Assembly: GCF_900660755.1 (NCBI RefSeq)
Contig: NZ_LR215050.1
Location: forward strand, 868,001 to 932,000
Length of the DNA stretch: 64,000 bases
Direction of reading: 5' to 3'
Source: Acholeplasma hippikon
Lineage (GTDB): Bacteria; Bacillota_I; Bacilli_A; Acholeplasmatales; Acholeplasmataceae
A model generated the notes under the pieces. That model searched no databases. It worked only from the letters and a program-made list of their open reading frames with translations, and was not told the origin of the DNA. Both the position numbers and the translations under genes were made by a program. Position 1 is the stretch's first letter. Each line of letters starts with the position of its first letter. This document shows positions 18,069 through 28,448 of the stretch, piece by piece.

Positions 18069-20480
18069 TTATTTTACGACGATATTAACAATCTTATTAG
18101 GGATAACAATTACTTTAGCAATTTGGAATCCTTCAGTATGTTTAATTACATTCTCGTGAGATAATGCGATTTCTTTAACCTCTGCTTCAGGTAAATCACG
18201 TTTAATTTGAATTCTTGCTCTTAGTTTTCCATTTACTTGAACAACTAATTCAACTTCAGTTTCTATTAAGAACTTTTCATCATATTTAGGCCATTCAGAA
18301 TAAACTAATTCTTCATGACTATTTAAGATAGTTTGGTTTAATTCTTCTGTAACGTGAGGGGCAATTGGATTTAATAACTTTAATAAACCTCTTGCTTGTT
18401 CTTTACCAATCTTTTGAACTTTATAAACTTCATTTACAAAGATCATCATTTGAGAAATTGCAGTATTAAATGCTAATTTTTCATAATCATCAGTAACTTT
18501 TTTTACTGTTTGATGGTAAATAACTTCTAATTCTTTTACGTTTTCGTTCATTACTTCAAAGTCAAACATTCTCCATACACGGTCTAAGAATCGTTTAGCA
18601 CCATCTAAACCTTCATTTGACCAAGGTTTTTCAGCTTCAATTGGTCCCATAAACATTTCATAAACACGTAATGCATCCGCACCATGTGATAAGAAGATAT
18701 CATCAGGAGAAACTGTATTACCTTTTGACTTACTCATCTTAGAATGGTCAGAACCTAAGATCATACCTTGGTTTACTAACTTCATGAATGGTTCTTTACA
18801 TGAAACCAGACCTAAATCATAGAATACTTTATGCCAGAATCTTGAATATAGTAAGTGACCAACAGCATGTTCTGTTCCACCTACATATAAATCAACTGGT
18901 AAGAATAAATCTAAGACTTCTTTAGCTTCTTTTGAATCAAATGGTAAGTAACCTAAATGATTCTTTAATAAGTAACCAATATAATACCAGCTTGAACCAG
19001 CTAGTTGTGGCATTGTATTTGTATCACGTTTATATTCCTTACCATCAATTGTTAAGTATAACCATTCTGTTGCGTGAGCAAGTGGAGATTCACCTGTTCC
19101 AGAAGGTTTAAATACTTCAAGATATGGTAATGTTAACGGTAATTCATCATCTGGTACTAATCTAATATTGCCATCTTTATCATATAAAACTGGGAATGGT
19201 TCACCCCAATATCTTTGACGTGAGAATACCCAATCTCTTAATTTATATGTATGGTGTGCATACCCAATTTTTCTATTTTCTAAGTATTCAATCATCTTTG
19301 CTTTAGCTTCTTCATTGTTTAAGCCATCTAAGATGCCTGAATTATGGTGGATTCCATCGCCTTCATAAGCGCCTTCTGTACCACCTTTGATTACTTCAAT
19401 AATTTCTAGTCCATATTTCATAGCGAACTCATAATCACGTTCATCATGTGCAGGAACCGCCATAACAGCACCTGTACCATATTGAGGTAATACATAATCG
19501 CCAATCCAAATTGGAACTAATTTGTTAGTGATTGGATGTTTAGCAAATGCACCAGTGAATACACCAGTTTTAACTTTATCACTAATTCTATCTAAATCTG
19601 ATTTTGCTTTGGTTTTTTGAATATATGATTTAACTTCTTCTAATTCATCTTCAGTTGTAATTTCTAATACTAATGGATGTTCTGGTGAAAGCACACAATA
19701 TGTAACACCATATAATGTATCAGGTCTTGTTGTGAACACTGTGAATTTACGATCTGAATTGGCAAGTTCAAAATCAATCATCGCACCTGATGATTTACCA
19801 ATCCAGTTTCTTTGCATTTCTTTCAGATTTTCTGGCCATTCAACTAAGTCTAAGTCATTTAATAATCTATCAGCATATTCAGTAATTCTTAACACCCATT
19901 GTCTCATTGGTTTTTTAACAACTGGGAAATGTCCGCGTTCAGAAACCATTTGACCATTAACGATTTCAATTTCATCGTTCGCAAGTACTGTTCCTAAACC
20001 TTCACACCAGTTAACTTCAACATCTTTTAAAACTGCTAAACCTCTTTCGTATAGCTTTTTAAAGATCCATTGTGTCCAACGGTAATATTCTGGGTCAGCA
20101 GTTGCTAGTTCTCTATCCCAGTCAACGCTCTTACCCATTTCAATAATTTGACGTTTAAAGTTTTTAATATTTTGATAAGTAAATGTTTTAGGGTCTTTTC
20201 CAGTAGCTAAAGCATATTGTTCTGCAGGTAAACCAAACGCATCCCATCCCATAGGTGATAAGACGTTGTATCCTTGCATTCTCTTATAACGAGCCACGAT
20301 ATCTGTAGCTGTATAACCTTCAACGTGTCCCACGTGTAATCCAGCAGCTGATGGATATGGGAACATGTCTAAGACATAATATTTTGGATGGAACTTATCT
20401 GTTCTTGTCTTGAACATTTTTGTATCCAACCAGTGTTTTTGCCATTTCTTTTCAATTGACTGATAATCATAATAAATCAT
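18069..20480 (-). CDS. leuS: Leucine--tRNA ligase
   Basis: Class I synthetase charging tRNA-Leu, 803 residues from the chosen start. Motifs: [20 protein letters not shown] (HIGH-type), the CP1 editing domain with TTRPDTLYG and the [10 protein letters not shown] region, the KMSKS loop in [11 protein letters not shown], and a C-terminal domain ending near [12 protein letters not shown]. The frame is open 20 codons further upstream, but the ATG at 20480 has AAAGAGGG ahead of it, and the first ATG would overlap the promoter. Unlike pheST it has no T-box motif in its short leader. Confidence 0.97.
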   Translation of the reverse strand: MIYYDYQSIEKKWQKHWLDTKMFKTRTDKFHPKYYVLDMFPYPSAAGLHVGHVEGYTATDIVARYKRMQGYNVLSPMGWDAFGLPAEQYALATGKDPKTFTYQNIKNFKRQIIEMGKSVDWDRELATADPEYYRWTQWIFKKLYERGLAVLKDVEVNWCEGLGTVLANDEIEIVNGQMVSERGHFPVVKKPMRQWVLRITEYADRLLNDLDLVEWPENLKEMQRNWIGKSSGAMIDFELANSDRKFTVFTTRPDTLYGVTYCVLSPEHPLVLEITTEDELEEVKSYIQKTKAKSDLDRISDKVKTGVFTGAFAKHPITNKLVPIWIGDYVLPQYGTGAVMAVPAHDERDYEFAMKYGLEIIEVIKGGTEGAYEGDGIHHNSGILDGLNNEEAKAKMIEYLENRKIGYAHHTYKLRDWVFSRQRYWGEPFPVLYDKDGNIRLVPDDELPLTLPYLEVFKPSGTGESPLAHATEWLYLTIDGKEYKRDTNTMPQLAGSSWYYIGYLLKNHLGYLPFDSKEAKEVLDLFLPVDLYVGGTEHAVGHLLYSRFWHKVFYDLGLVSCKEPFMKLVNQGMILGSDHSKMSKSKGNTVSPDDIFLSHGADALRVYEMFMGPIEAEKPWSNEGLDGAKRFLDRVWRMFDFEVMNENVKELEVIYHQTVKKVTDDYEKLAFNTAISQMMIFVNEVYKVQKIGKEQARGLLKLLNPIAPHVTEELNQTILNSHEELVYSEWPKYDEKFLIETEVELVVQVNGKLRARIQIKRDLPEAEVKEIALSHENVIKHTEGFQIAKVIVIPNKIVNIVVK

Positions 20481-20507
20481 ATAAGTAAACCCTCTTTCAA
20501 TGTATCT

Positions 20508-20536
20508 ATTATAAATAATATTTAATATTATTTCAA
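20508..20536 (-). promoter_or_regulatory. Promoter of leuS
   Basis: The minus strand reads TTGAAA (20531-20536), 17 bases, then TATAAT (20508-20513): one mismatch from consensus. The predicted 5' leader is only about 20 bases, too short for a T-box. Confidence 0.85.
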
Positions 20537-20540
20537 TCAT

Positions 20541-20566
20541 AAAAAAAATCTCCCATAAAGGAAGAT
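20541..20566 (-). terminator. Intrinsic terminator after acpP
   Basis: On the minus strand ATCTTCC (20560-20566) pairs with GGGAGAT (20548-20554, one G-U) around a 5-base loop, followed by eight T's. Confidence 0.75.
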
Positions 20567-20581
20567 AATTTTTTTGTAGTG

Positions 20582-20812
20582 TTATTTATTATTTTCTAAA
20601 TATGCTACTAAATCATTCACAGTTTTAATGCTTTGTAAAACTTCATCTGAAATTTGAACATTGAACTCATCTTCAACTTTCATGATTAATTCCACGGCAT
20701 CGATTGAATCAGCGCCTAAATCTTCAACTAATCTCGCATTTGGTGAAATTTTTGATTCGTCCACTGATAATTCATCAATAATTAGTTGTTTGATTTTATC
20801 GTATACTGCCAT
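20582..20812 (-). CDS. acpP: Acyl carrier protein
   Basis: A 76-residue acidic carrier of acyl intermediates in fatty-acid synthesis. The phosphopantetheine attachment serine is in [20 protein letters not shown] (DSxDxVE form). Four helices are as expected and the length is standard. It is a single gene with its own extended -10 promoter (20851-20859) and GGAGG just ahead of the ATG. It is not next to plsX or fab genes here. Confidence 0.96.
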   Translation of the reverse strand: MAVYDKIKQLIIDELSVDESKISPNARLVEDLGADSIDAVELIMKVEDEFNVQISDEVLQSIKTVNDLVAYLENNK

Positions 20813-20850
20813 TAGAAATCCTCCTATGTTTTAGCACTTTCGTATTTTTC

Positions 20851-20859
20851 ATTATATCA
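20851..20859 (-). promoter_or_regulatory. Extended -10 promoter of acpP
   Basis: The minus strand reads TGATATAAT, i.e. TGn plus a perfect TATAAT, 39 bases ahead of the start codon. No good -35 box is seen. Confidence 0.6.
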
Positions 20860-20888
20860 TAAATCTTCAATTGGTCTATAAAAAACAT

Positions 20889-21869
20889 TTAGACAAGCAT
20901 TAATACTTTTAAAATATAAATTACAACAAACATTGTTATGGATGATGCAATTGTAGTCCACACAATTAATTGTGCTGCTAATTTACTATTACCATTCATA
21001 CTATCAGCCATTGGTGCTGTTGCGACAGCTAAGCTTGGTAACATGACAACAACTAACGCTGGAAAGTGGTTCTCATTAAATCCTAACACATCCTTTAATC
21101 CAATTGCAATTCCAAAAATAATTGCTGGAACAATGACTGTACGAATTAAAACACCTGCAATAATTTCTTTTTTTAGTTCTTTAAATGAACTAAATGTAAA
21201 AGATGCTCCTAATGCAATTAAAGCAACCGGGCTTGATACTTTGGCAACTTCTTTAACTGCAATAAATACTGGACTTAAATTTTCACTTAACCAATGATAC
21301 CCAACAATCGCTCTTAACCCTAATGCTCCAAAACCACATAATACACCCACGATAATTGGATTGGTAATAATACTAATTAATAATTTACCAATTTTAATTT
21401 TACCAGCAGATTTATTATAAATTTGGAAAGCAATTACACCTAACATATTGAATGTTGCAATACTTATCCCAACCATTGCTGCCACATTTGTTTGTGCTGC
21501 TATACTAATTCCCATCACCGCAACAACTTGTAAACCCATCGTAGATGTGTTTGTTCTAAAGAAATTTTGTAGCATAACGCTCTTATTTCGATCACTTGTT
21601 TTAAAATATCTATTAAATAAAATACCTAAAAAAAAGAGCACCAAGATACTCACAACTGAAAAAATAATTAAATTTGTGTCAACAACTAGTTTTTCAATAT
21701 TATATATATTATAGAAAACTAATACCGGAATTGAAACAATAAATGTAAACTTGTTTAATCCCTTAGTGACCGCTTCATCAAACAATCTTAAAACCTTAAG
21801 CATATATCCTAATGCAATCAATATCATCATTGGTAAGATTGCATCCATCGTGTATAAAAATTCTTGCAT
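20889..21869 (-). CDS. AEC (auxin efflux carrier) family transporter
   Basis: A 326-residue integral membrane protein with about ten hydrophobic helices in two halves (helices near 10-30, 40-60, 65-85, 115-135, then 175-320). The family pattern includes GYMLKVLRLFDEAVTKGLNKFTFIVSIPVLVFYNI at the N-terminus and SPVALIALGASF in the second half. AEC permeases of low-GC bacteria carry malate or other organic acids; the substrate here cannot be read from the sequence. It is divergent from the lactonase gene, 80 bases apart. Confidence 0.85.
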   Translation of the reverse strand: MQEFLYTMDAILPMMILIALGYMLKVLRLFDEAVTKGLNKFTFIVSIPVLVFYNIYNIEKLVVDTNLIIFSVVSILVLFFLGILFNRYFKTSDRNKSVMLQNFFRTNTSTMGLQVVAVMGISIAAQTNVAAMVGISIATFNMLGVIAFQIYNKSAGKIKIGKLLISIITNPIIVGVLCGFGALGLRAIVGYHWLSENLSPVFIAVKEVAKVSSPVALIALGASFTFSSFKELKKEIIAGVLIRTVIVPAIIFGIAIGLKDVLGFNENHFPALVVVMLPSLAVATAPMADSMNGNSKLAAQLIVWTTIASSITMFVVIYILKVLMLV

Positions 21870-21917
21870 AATATCACCTGTTTTGAAAAATCACAATCTA
21901 GATTATAGCACACTTCA

Positions 21918-21926
21918 TGTTATAAT
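21918..21926 (+). promoter_or_regulatory. Extended -10 promoter of the lactonase gene
   Basis: TGTTATAAT, i.e. TGn plus perfect TATAAT, 23 bases upstream of the ATG. The ribosome binding site GAGGT lies between them. Confidence 0.6.
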
Positions 21927-21949
21927 AGTAAAGAAAGTTGAGGTAACTT

Positions 21950-22873
21950 ATGAAATTTCTTGTTGGAACTTATACAAAAGATAAATCGGAAGGTATTTAC
22001 TTAGTTGATGAAGAAAAAGTAAGTCTATATAATCGTTTATTTAACCCTACCTATTTTACTGTCCAAGAAGGACATTTATTTACACTTGCTAGAGGTGGAA
22101 TTGAAATCTATCAAAATAATATGTTAGTTTATGAAGATCATACAGAGGCTCATTCACCTTGTCACATCTTCTATGACTCAACAATTGGTATGATTTTTAC
22201 AGCTAACTATCATGTTGGTCAAATGTCTACTTATAAATTTGATGGTACACAAACGAAAAAAATTCAAACCATCATTTATCCACTAGGTTCACATACACAC
22301 CAAACTGTATATGATGCTAAATCAAGAACATTATTTGTTGTAGACTTAGGTTTAGATACAATTTTCACTTATGAAATTGATGAAAAATTCAAATTAGTGC
22401 CTAAGAAAGAGTTAACACTAACTAAAGGTGTTCGCCCTAGACATTTAGTTGTAGCTGAATCAGGATTTGTGTATTGTTTAACTGAATATTCTCATGAAAT
22501 TTTTGTTTATAATGAAAAATTAGAATTTGTTAAAAAATATGCAACATTAGATAAGAACTTCCCAGGAATTTCGGGTGCTGCGATTAGACTAACATCTGAT
22601 CAAAAACATTTATATGTATCAAACCGTGGATATGATTCTATTACTCACTTCTTAGTTAAAGAAGATGGGACACTTAAACAACAAAGAGTTTACAATACTC
22701 AAGGAAAACATCCAAGAGACTTTAATTTATCATTAGATGAAACTCAATTAGTGGTTGGTAATATGCATTCAAATAATGTAGCAATCTTTAATAGAAATCC
22801 TCAAACTGGAGAATTAAAGTTTGTTAAAACATTACCAGTTCCAGAACCAAGTTGTATTTTATTCGTCGTATAA
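21950..22873 (+). CDS. Lactonase family beta-propeller protein (6-phosphogluconolactonase-like)
   Basis: A 307-residue seven-bladed beta-propeller protein of the PF10282 lactonase family (E. coli Pgl/YbhE type). Typical segments include FLVGTYTKDKSEGIYL, the histidine-rich HSPCHIF and GSHTHQTVYD, GVRPRHLVV and VSNRGYDSITHF. If active it would hydrolyse 6-phosphogluconolactone in the oxidative pentose phosphate pathway; other family members act on different lactones, so the substrate is inferred. It is flanked by its own promoter and a terminator. Confidence 0.83.
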   Translation: MKFLVGTYTKDKSEGIYLVDEEKVSLYNRLFNPTYFTVQEGHLFTLARGGIEIYQNNMLVYEDHTEAHSPCHIFYDSTIGMIFTANYHVGQMSTYKFDGTQTKKIQTIIYPLGSHTHQTVYDAKSRTLFVVDLGLDTIFTYEIDEKFKLVPKKELTLTKGVRPRHLVVAESGFVYCLTEYSHEIFVYNEKLEFVKKYATLDKNFPGISGAAIRLTSDQKHLYVSNRGYDSITHFLVKEDGTLKQQRVYNTQGKHPRDFNLSLDETQLVVGNMHSNNVAIFNRNPQTGELKFVKTLPVPEPSCILFVV

Positions 22874-22875
22874 TC

Positions 22876-22901
22876 AAAAAGCACCCAAAGGTGCTTTTTT
22901 T
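22876..22901. terminator. Bidirectional terminator between lactonase and phosphorylase genes
   Basis: AAAAAGCACC (22876-22885) pairs with GGTGCTTTTT (22890-22899) around CAAA, with T-runs on both strands. Confidence 0.9.
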
Positions 22902-23658
22902 ATAGTTTGGATGCAATTAGTTTCGCTACTAAGAAATATGGTAAGCGTGAAAGTGTTTGATGGTCCCCTAATACACGTCGATCCCAACCATCTACTTTTA
23001 ATTCATCTGCTCCATAAATAAATGGATAAAAATTAAGTTTTCTATATTGTGCAAAAGCTTCTACAGCAGCAACTTCCATTTCTACTGCAATACAACCTTG
23101 ACTGATTCTTTCTTCATAAATAGCTTTAGTCTCTCTAAAAATAGCATCAGTTGTCCAAGTATAACCAGTTACAAAATCAATATTTGTATCTTTTAATATT
23201 TGTTCGATTTTCTGATAATTTCTTATATCAATAAAGTCACTTGCTGGAACATAGTGATAACTTGTTCCTTCATCTCGATACGCTTTTGAAGGAACAATAA
23301 TTTTACCTACAGTTAGTTCTTTTTTTAATACGCCACATGTTCCGTATAAAATAATATTTTCAATATCAAACGCATAAACGATTTCTTCTAAATTTCCAAC
23401 AGCAATCGGTGCACCAATTTGAGATATATAAAATAACGTGTTAGGGTCATCTAATAACTTATAAACTGGATATCTCCCACGAGCAGATCCAAATGCATAA
23501 TCACAAAATGGTTCAATTAGTTTTTCTTCAATAAGCCTTTCTAAAACTTTCGCTTGGAAGGTAATTATTAAATTCTTAAATTTATATGGTGTTTTTTCAA
23601 ATAAATACTCAACCTTTAATATCTCTTCAGAATCCCTATAAGTATTTTCTATTGCCAT
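22900..23658 (-). CDS. Nucleoside phosphorylase family protein
   Basis: A 252-residue protein of the PNP/UDP phosphorylase superfamily, which split nucleosides with phosphate to base and ribose-1-phosphate. Seen: the IGAPIAVGNLEEI segment in place of the usual G-x-G phosphate loop, IILYGTCGVL, and the substrate-binding stretch IAVEMEVAAVEAFAQ (VEME motif). Residues near KVDGWDRRVLGDH are a less usual C-terminal part. The exact substrate (purine or uridine) is not decided by these motifs. Not adjacent to other salvage genes. Confidence 0.8.
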   Translation of the reverse strand: MAIENTYRDSEEILKVEYLFEKTPYKFKNLIITFQAKVLERLIEEKLIEPFCDYAFGSARGRYPVYKLLDDPNTLFYISQIGAPIAVGNLEEIVYAFDIENIILYGTCGVLKKELTVGKIIVPSKAYRDEGTSYHYVPASDFIDIRNYQKIEQILKDTNIDFVTGYTWTTDAIFRETKAIYEERISQGCIAVEMEVAAVEAFAQYRKLNFYPFIYGADELKVDGWDRRVLGDHQTLSRLPYFLVAKLIASKL

Positions 23659-23713
23659 CTTATAATTCTCTCTTTCATCATAAAAATATTATACCGTTTT
23701 TTATGATTATAAA

Positions 23714-23741
23714 TAAAAAAACCTCTCAATAGAGAGGTTTT
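23714..23741 (-). terminator. Intrinsic terminator after the aminopeptidase gene
   Basis: AAAACCTCTC (23718-23727) pairs with GAGAGGTTTT (23732-23741) around AATA; a T-rich run follows on the minus strand. Confidence 0.88.
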
Positions 23742-23748
23742 ATGTTTA

Positions 23749-24984
23749 TTAGATAACGAAGTTTCCGTTTTCAAATACTAAGACTTCAGTACCATCATGT
23801 TTAGTACCAACAATCTTCATATCTGCTGAACCAAACATAAAGTCAACGTGGTTAAGTGAGTTATTATAACCCTTCTTTTCTAACTCTTTGATTGGTGTTT
23901 GATTACCATTTTTAATGTTCATTGGATAAGCTCTACCTAATGCCATATGACATGAAGCATTTTCATCATATAAAGTATTTAAGAATAAGATATCCATATT
24001 TGAGATTGGTGAGTTATGAGAAATTAATGCAATTTCTCCAATGTATTTAGAATTTTCATCTAATTCTAAGATACTTCTTAATGCATCTTTATCAACTAAA
24101 GCATCATAGTTAACTACTTTACCATCTTTAAATTCTAACCAGAACTTATCAATGATTCTGCCTTGGTTATTTAGTGGTTTAGTTGCCACTACTTTACCTT
24201 GAGTACCAAATTTATATGGCATTGTGAATGATTCTTCTGTTGGAATATTTGGGTTGAAGACAACACCATTACCTGCAGTTTCAGAACCACCAGCCCAAAT
24301 ATGGTCTTCAATTAATTCAACAATTAAATCAGTTCCTAATGAATTTGTGAAGTGTAATGATTTAAAGTTTGCAGCATTTAATTTTTGATTATTTGTATGT
24401 AAGTATTCGTTATGTTTTACCCAATTTTCAACTGGATCAGTAGTTTCATCAACTCTAACCGCCTTGAAGATTGCATCCCATAATTTTTCAACTGCTTCTT
24501 GAGTTTCTACACCTGGGAATAGTTTAGTAGCCCATGTTGGATTACTTGCAGCAACGATTGTCCATTGTGACTTATTGCCCATTGTATGTTCTCTGAAGAA
24601 TTGAATTGGTTTCATTGTAGCCATTTGAACTTCTTGCATCTTCTTAGAATCTACACCAGCCATCGCGTTTGGCACTGGTGATACGATTGAGATGAATGCT
24701 GCATTATTGTCTACAAAATATTTATATTGATCAATCGAGTGTTGAGGCATTTCTTTTAACGCTTCTACATCTGCATAATCATAAGAAAACTTTGAAATTC
24801 TTTCATCTGACCAAATAATATGAACCTTTTTTGCTCCAGCAATATAAGCTTGTTTAGCTACTTCTCTTGTTAATTCAACTGCTTCAGTTGTTGTTCTTAA
24901 AACAACGTGTTGACCTTTTTGTACATTCGCGCCAGTTCTAACAGCTAAACGTGCGTACTTTTCTAATAATAATTGATTTGGCAT
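23749..24984 (-). CDS. M29 family aminopeptidase (AmpS/PepS-like)
   Basis: A 411-residue cytoplasmic metallo-aminopeptidase of the thermophilic aminopeptidase T family, releasing N-terminal amino acids from peptides. Family features: LEKYARLAVRTGANVQKGQHVVL at the N-terminus and the metal-site region IGEIALISHNSPIS...HMALGRAYP...NHVDFMFGSADMKIVG at the C-terminus. Length is normal (about 410). It follows dnaE by three bases and could share its transcript. A terminator follows. Confidence 0.93.
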   Translation of the reverse strand: MPNQLLLEKYARLAVRTGANVQKGQHVVLRTTTEAVELTREVAKQAYIAGAKKVHIIWSDERISKFSYDYADVEALKEMPQHSIDQYKYFVDNNAAFISIVSPVPNAMAGVDSKKMQEVQMATMKPIQFFREHTMGNKSQWTIVAASNPTWATKLFPGVETQEAVEKLWDAIFKAVRVDETTDPVENWVKHNEYLHTNNQKLNAANFKSLHFTNSLGTDLIVELIEDHIWAGGSETAGNGVVFNPNIPTEESFTMPYKFGTQGKVVATKPLNNQGRIIDKFWLEFKDGKVVNYDALVDKDALRSILELDENSKYIGEIALISHNSPISNMDILFLNTLYDENASCHMALGRAYPMNIKNGNQTPIKELEKKGYNNSLNHVDFMFGSADMKIVGTKHDGTEVLVFENGNFVI

Positions 24985-24987
24985 TTT

Positions 24988-27927
24988 CTACACCTTAACT
25001 TTCTCTATTTTATTAACTATATATCCTTTTTCAGAAGATGAAGCATAAACTAATAAATACTTCTCATCCAACAGTTTTACATAGTCATTATATTCTTTTG
25101 GGAATATTGTAGCACTTATTTCTTCTTTTCCGCAATCAAAATCGACAAAACACATGTTCGCATTCTGTTTTGTCTTAATAGTTTTTACTTTTAAGACTTT
25201 TCCAATGAATTTAACTTGATTCTTAGTAAAATCCGGGTTTTCTAAACCATATTTTTCTGTGAGTGTTTTAAAAGTTAAATCCATCACATAATATAGATTA
25301 AATCCAATTGCTTCTTTTTCATGTGCTTTTAAGATTTCAAAATCTAATTCAGAAAATTCTTTTTCTTTATAATCATCTAAGAAGTTTTCAAATCCTGTTT
25401 GATTAAGATTGGTTGATGCTAACATGGTTGCATGCGTTAATCCAAATGAATCTAGTGCACCAGCATGAATAAGTGAAATTAAATTCTTCTCATTTAAGAT
25501 TCCCTTCATTCTTACTTTAAACTCATTGTAATCTTTAAATGGACCTTTTGCTCTTTCTTCTAAGATCTTTTCAACGGTATTAACACCCAGACCCTTAATT
25601 AATAATAGGGGGGAAAGAATACTATACTTTGTTTTAATAAATTTATCGGTACTATAACGAATATCAGGTTTTAAAACATCATATTTTTTACTTCTAACTT
25701 CTTTAACGTAGTTTTCTACCAACTCAGTGTTTGATGTGACACTGCTTAAGAGAACAGACATAAATGTTTGGAAGTAGTGTGTTTTTAAATATGCCATTTG
25801 ATATGCTAAAAGGGCATAAGCTACTGAGTGACTTCTATTAAAACCATAATCAGCAAAGCGTTCAATATAATCATAAATCTTTAACGCTACCTTTTCGTCT
25901 CTTCCGTTTTCAATTGCTTTTTTAACAAAATTAGATTTTTCTTTTTCTAGAATCTCTTTATCTTTTTTAGCAATTCCACGACGTAGCAAATCAGCTTGGC
26001 TTAATGAGTATCCTGCAAACATTTGAGCAATTTTCATGATTTGTTCTTGATATACGATAATACCAAACGTTGGTTTTAAAACCTCATCAATTGATGGGTC
26101 AACTAACTCAAACCCACCACCGTGGCGACTTTTAATGTATGAATCAATAAAATCCATTGGACCCGGTCTAAATAATGCGAGTAAAGCAACGATATCTTCA
26201 AAGGTTTCCGGTTTTAATTTTCTAATGACATTTTTCATGCCATAGCTTTCTAGTTGAAAAATACCTGTTGTTTCTACATTCTTTAAAGTTTCAAAGGTTT
26301 TTTTATCATCAAGCGGAATATCCGATAATTTTGTATCTATCTTTTCTAGTTTATAAATTTCATCAATAATTGCTAAGTTTCTCAAGCCTAAGAAATCAAT
26401 CTTTAAAAAACCTAATGATTCTAAATCACTTGCTTCTAGTTGTGATTGAAGCATGTCATGAGGCCCTTTTTGTAGCGGAACAAAATCATCTAAATTTTCT
26501 TTAGATAAAATAATACCTGCTGCATGGGTTCCTGTTTGACGTGGGAGTCCTTCTAATGTTTTTGCCACGCTAATTAATTCAATTGCTTCATAATCCGTTT
26601 CATCAAGTTTATTTTTTTGCATCGCATTGATAATTGCGGTTGTTCTTGAATTATCTAATTTTAAGATTCTTGCAATATCTCTAATTGAAGACTTTTCAGC
26701 AAATGTGGTGAATGTTGAAATTGTAACAACATGTTTTTCACCATATTTGTTTTTAACATAATCAATCACTAAATCACGTTTGTTATCTGGAAAGTCTAAA
26801 TCGATATCAGGCATTGTTCTTCTATCAATATTTAAAAATCTTTCAAATAATAAATCATATTGAATAGGATCAACTTCTGTGATTCCTAAACAATATGCAA
26901 CTAAACTTCCGGCTGCACTACCACGTCCGGGACCAACTAAGATATCGTTTGTTTTGGCAAACTTAACAAAATCATAAACAATTAAGAAGTAATCATTATA
27001 ACCCATTTGATCAATCACGTTTAACTCATGAACTAATCTATCTTGGTATACTTTTTCATTTTTATGTTCAATTTTTTCTAAGCGCTTCTTCAAACCTAAT
27101 TTTGCTAATGCTTCTAGGTAAGATTTTGCATCAACATTATCTTTTGTTGGATATTTTGGTAATTCAAATTTATTATTTAAATAAGTATATTTTGTATTTT
27201 TAAAGACTTCATATTGAAAGTCAAAAATTCCATGTTCTTTTTTATATTCTTTTATTAAGTCTTGTTTAGTAATTAAACTTAAATCTTCATATGATTCTTC
27301 ATATAAATTATTTTCAATTTTCCTTAAGACATGATATGTTTTTTGATCTTCTTTATTTGCATAACTTATTTTTCTTGTAGGTAGTAAACCAATTTCTAAT
27401 TCTCTAGCAATTTCTTTTAAATACGTTGTTACATTTGTTAAAAGTTCGCTTTGATTTGAAACGCCAATATAGAATGATTTTATTCTTTCTTTTAAATATT
27501 TAAAAATTTCAGTTAAAAGTTCTTTATTCGCATAGTTATTTAATATATAGCTTTGGAAACTTGGTATAACTACAACCAACTCTTTTAAATCACTAATCAC
27601 ATCAGCAAAGTTTAACTCATCACTTACTTCTTTTTTTGTTGCAAGTTTAGTTAAAATTTTTAACTCTTTATCATTTCTTGCATAAACTAAGAAATTTAAA
27701 TTCATTTCTCTAAAATTAAGTTTAATATCTAACCCAATAATTGACTTTATTTGATACTTTTCACTTAACTTCAAAAATTTATATAAAGCATGTAGATTAT
27801 CATCTACCAATGAAATGAAGTCATATCCACGTTCTTTATGCAATGAAAAAAGCGCTTCTAATTGAAGTGTACTATTCAGCATGCTATATTCAGTTTTTGT
27901 ATATAACGTTCCGATCACTTTTTTCAC
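24988..27927 (-). CDS. dnaE: DNA polymerase III alpha subunit, DnaE type
   Basis: The second replicative polymerase of low-GC bacteria, which extends primers before handing over to PolC. The frame gives 979 residues, shorter than the roughly 1100 of Bacillus. PHP domain 1-210 (degenerate metal residues), palm with GPGRGSAAGSLVAYCLGI and the catalytic PDIDLDFPD, fingers with RPGPMDFIDSY, a helix-hairpin-helix region, and a C-terminal OB domain. The start is GTG at 27927, or the GTG nine bases later (27918), which has GGGTG upstream. A TATAAT lies only nine bases before the first GTG. Confidence 0.95.
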   Translation of the reverse strand: MKKVIGTLYTKTEYSMLNSTLQLEALFSLHKERGYDFISLVDDNLHALYKFLKLSEKYQIKSIIGLDIKLNFREMNLNFLVYARNDKELKILTKLATKKEVSDELNFADVISDLKELVVVIPSFQSYILNNYANKELLTEIFKYLKERIKSFYIGVSNQSELLTNVTTYLKEIARELEIGLLPTRKISYANKEDQKTYHVLRKIENNLYEESYEDLSLITKQDLIKEYKKEHGIFDFQYEVFKNTKYTYLNNKFELPKYPTKDNVDAKSYLEALAKLGLKKRLEKIEHKNEKVYQDRLVHELNVIDQMGYNDYFLIVYDFVKFAKTNDILVGPGRGSAAGSLVAYCLGITEVDPIQYDLLFERFLNIDRRTMPDIDLDFPDNKRDLVIDYVKNKYGEKHVVTISTFTTFAEKSSIRDIARILKLDNSRTTAIINAMQKNKLDETDYEAIELISVAKTLEGLPRQTGTHAAGIILSKENLDDFVPLQKGPHDMLQSQLEASDLESLGFLKIDFLGLRNLAIIDEIYKLEKIDTKLSDIPLDDKKTFETLKNVETTGIFQLESYGMKNVIRKLKPETFEDIVALLALFRPGPMDFIDSYIKSRHGGGFELVDPSIDEVLKPTFGIIVYQEQIMKIAQMFAGYSLSQADLLRRGIAKKDKEILEKEKSNFVKKAIENGRDEKVALKIYDYIERFADYGFNRSHSVAYALLAYQMAYLKTHYFQTFMSVLLSSVTSNTELVENYVKEVRSKKYDVLKPDIRYSTDKFIKTKYSILSPLLLIKGLGVNTVEKILEERAKGPFKDYNEFKVRMKGILNEKNLISLIHAGALDSFGLTHATMLASTNLNQTGFENFLDDYKEKEFSELDFEILKAHEKEAIGFNLYYVMDLTFKTLTEKYGLENPDFTKNQVKFIGKVLKVKTIKTKQNANMCFVDFDCGKEEISATIFPKEYNDYVKLLDEKYLLVYASSSEKGYIVNKIEKVKV

Positions 27928-27935
27928 CCACTTCT

Positions 27936-27964
27936 ATTATACCTAATAAAAAAGGAATTATTAA
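27936..27964 (-). promoter_or_regulatory. Promoter of dnaE, extremely close to the start codon
   Basis: The minus strand reads TTAATA (27959-27964), 17 bases, TATAAT (27936-27941). Predicted RNA start at about 27929, giving a leader of 2 to 11 bases depending on which GTG is used. It overlaps the flavodoxin terminator. Confidence 0.5.
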
Positions 27965-27974
27965 AAATTCCTTT
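27948..27974 (-). terminator. Intrinsic terminator after the flavodoxin gene
   Basis: AAAGGAATT (27951-27959) pairs with AATTCCTTT (27966-27974). The stem includes the flavodoxin stop, and the following minus-strand T's (TTTTTTATTA overall) complete it. Confidence 0.8.
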
Positions 27975-28401
27975 ATTCTGCTTTGGCGAATCTTTCACCA
28001 AATTCAACGATTGCTTGTTGTTCTTTTGTAGACGGTGTTGAATTGATTCGAATACCTTCTTCAAATAGATTTAGGCCTAAACCTCTTACTCTATCATGCC
28101 AGTAATCCATCCATTCACCTTCACCCCAACCGTATGAACCAAATAACGCAATTAACTTATTGCCTAATTGAGGTTCAACTTCTTCATACCAAGGTAAAAA
28201 TTCTTCTGGTTCTAATTCTTCAATTCCCATTGAAGGACAGCCAAATGCGATCTTATCGTATTGAAGTGCCTCGTCAGGTAAAATATCTGAAATTTGTTTT
28301 AAGTCTGCTTCATATCCTGCTTTTTTAATACCTTCAGCTATTTTTTCTGCCATAATTTCGGTATTACCTGTACCGGTCCAATAAACTACAAGAATTGCCA
28401 T
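27973..28401 (-). CDS. Flavodoxin, short-chain
   Basis: A 142-residue FMN electron carrier. The phosphate-binding loop is VVYWTGTGNTEIMAEKI at the N-terminus. FGCPSMGIEELEPEEFLPW and FGSYGWGEGEWMDYW are the two isoalloxazine-flanking loops, with Trp and Tyr at expected places. The open frame begins six codons earlier, but the ATG at 28401 (MAILVVYW) is the natural start, with AAAGG upstream. The redox partner is not evident nearby. Confidence 0.95.
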   Translation of the reverse strand: MAILVVYWTGTGNTEIMAEKIAEGIKKAGYEADLKQISDILPDEALQYDKIAFGCPSMGIEELEPEEFLPWYEEVEPQLGNKLIALFGSYGWGEGEWMDYWHDRVRGLGLNLFEEGIRINSTPSTKEQQAIVEFGERFAKAE

Positions 28402-28448
28402 ATCATCAAATCCTTTCAATATACATGAAACATTATACTAAATTTAGA

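Noticed and set aside
20481-20581. T-box leader for leuS
   Set aside because: The promoter lies within 30 bases of the start codon and no GGTACCGCG-type motif is present.
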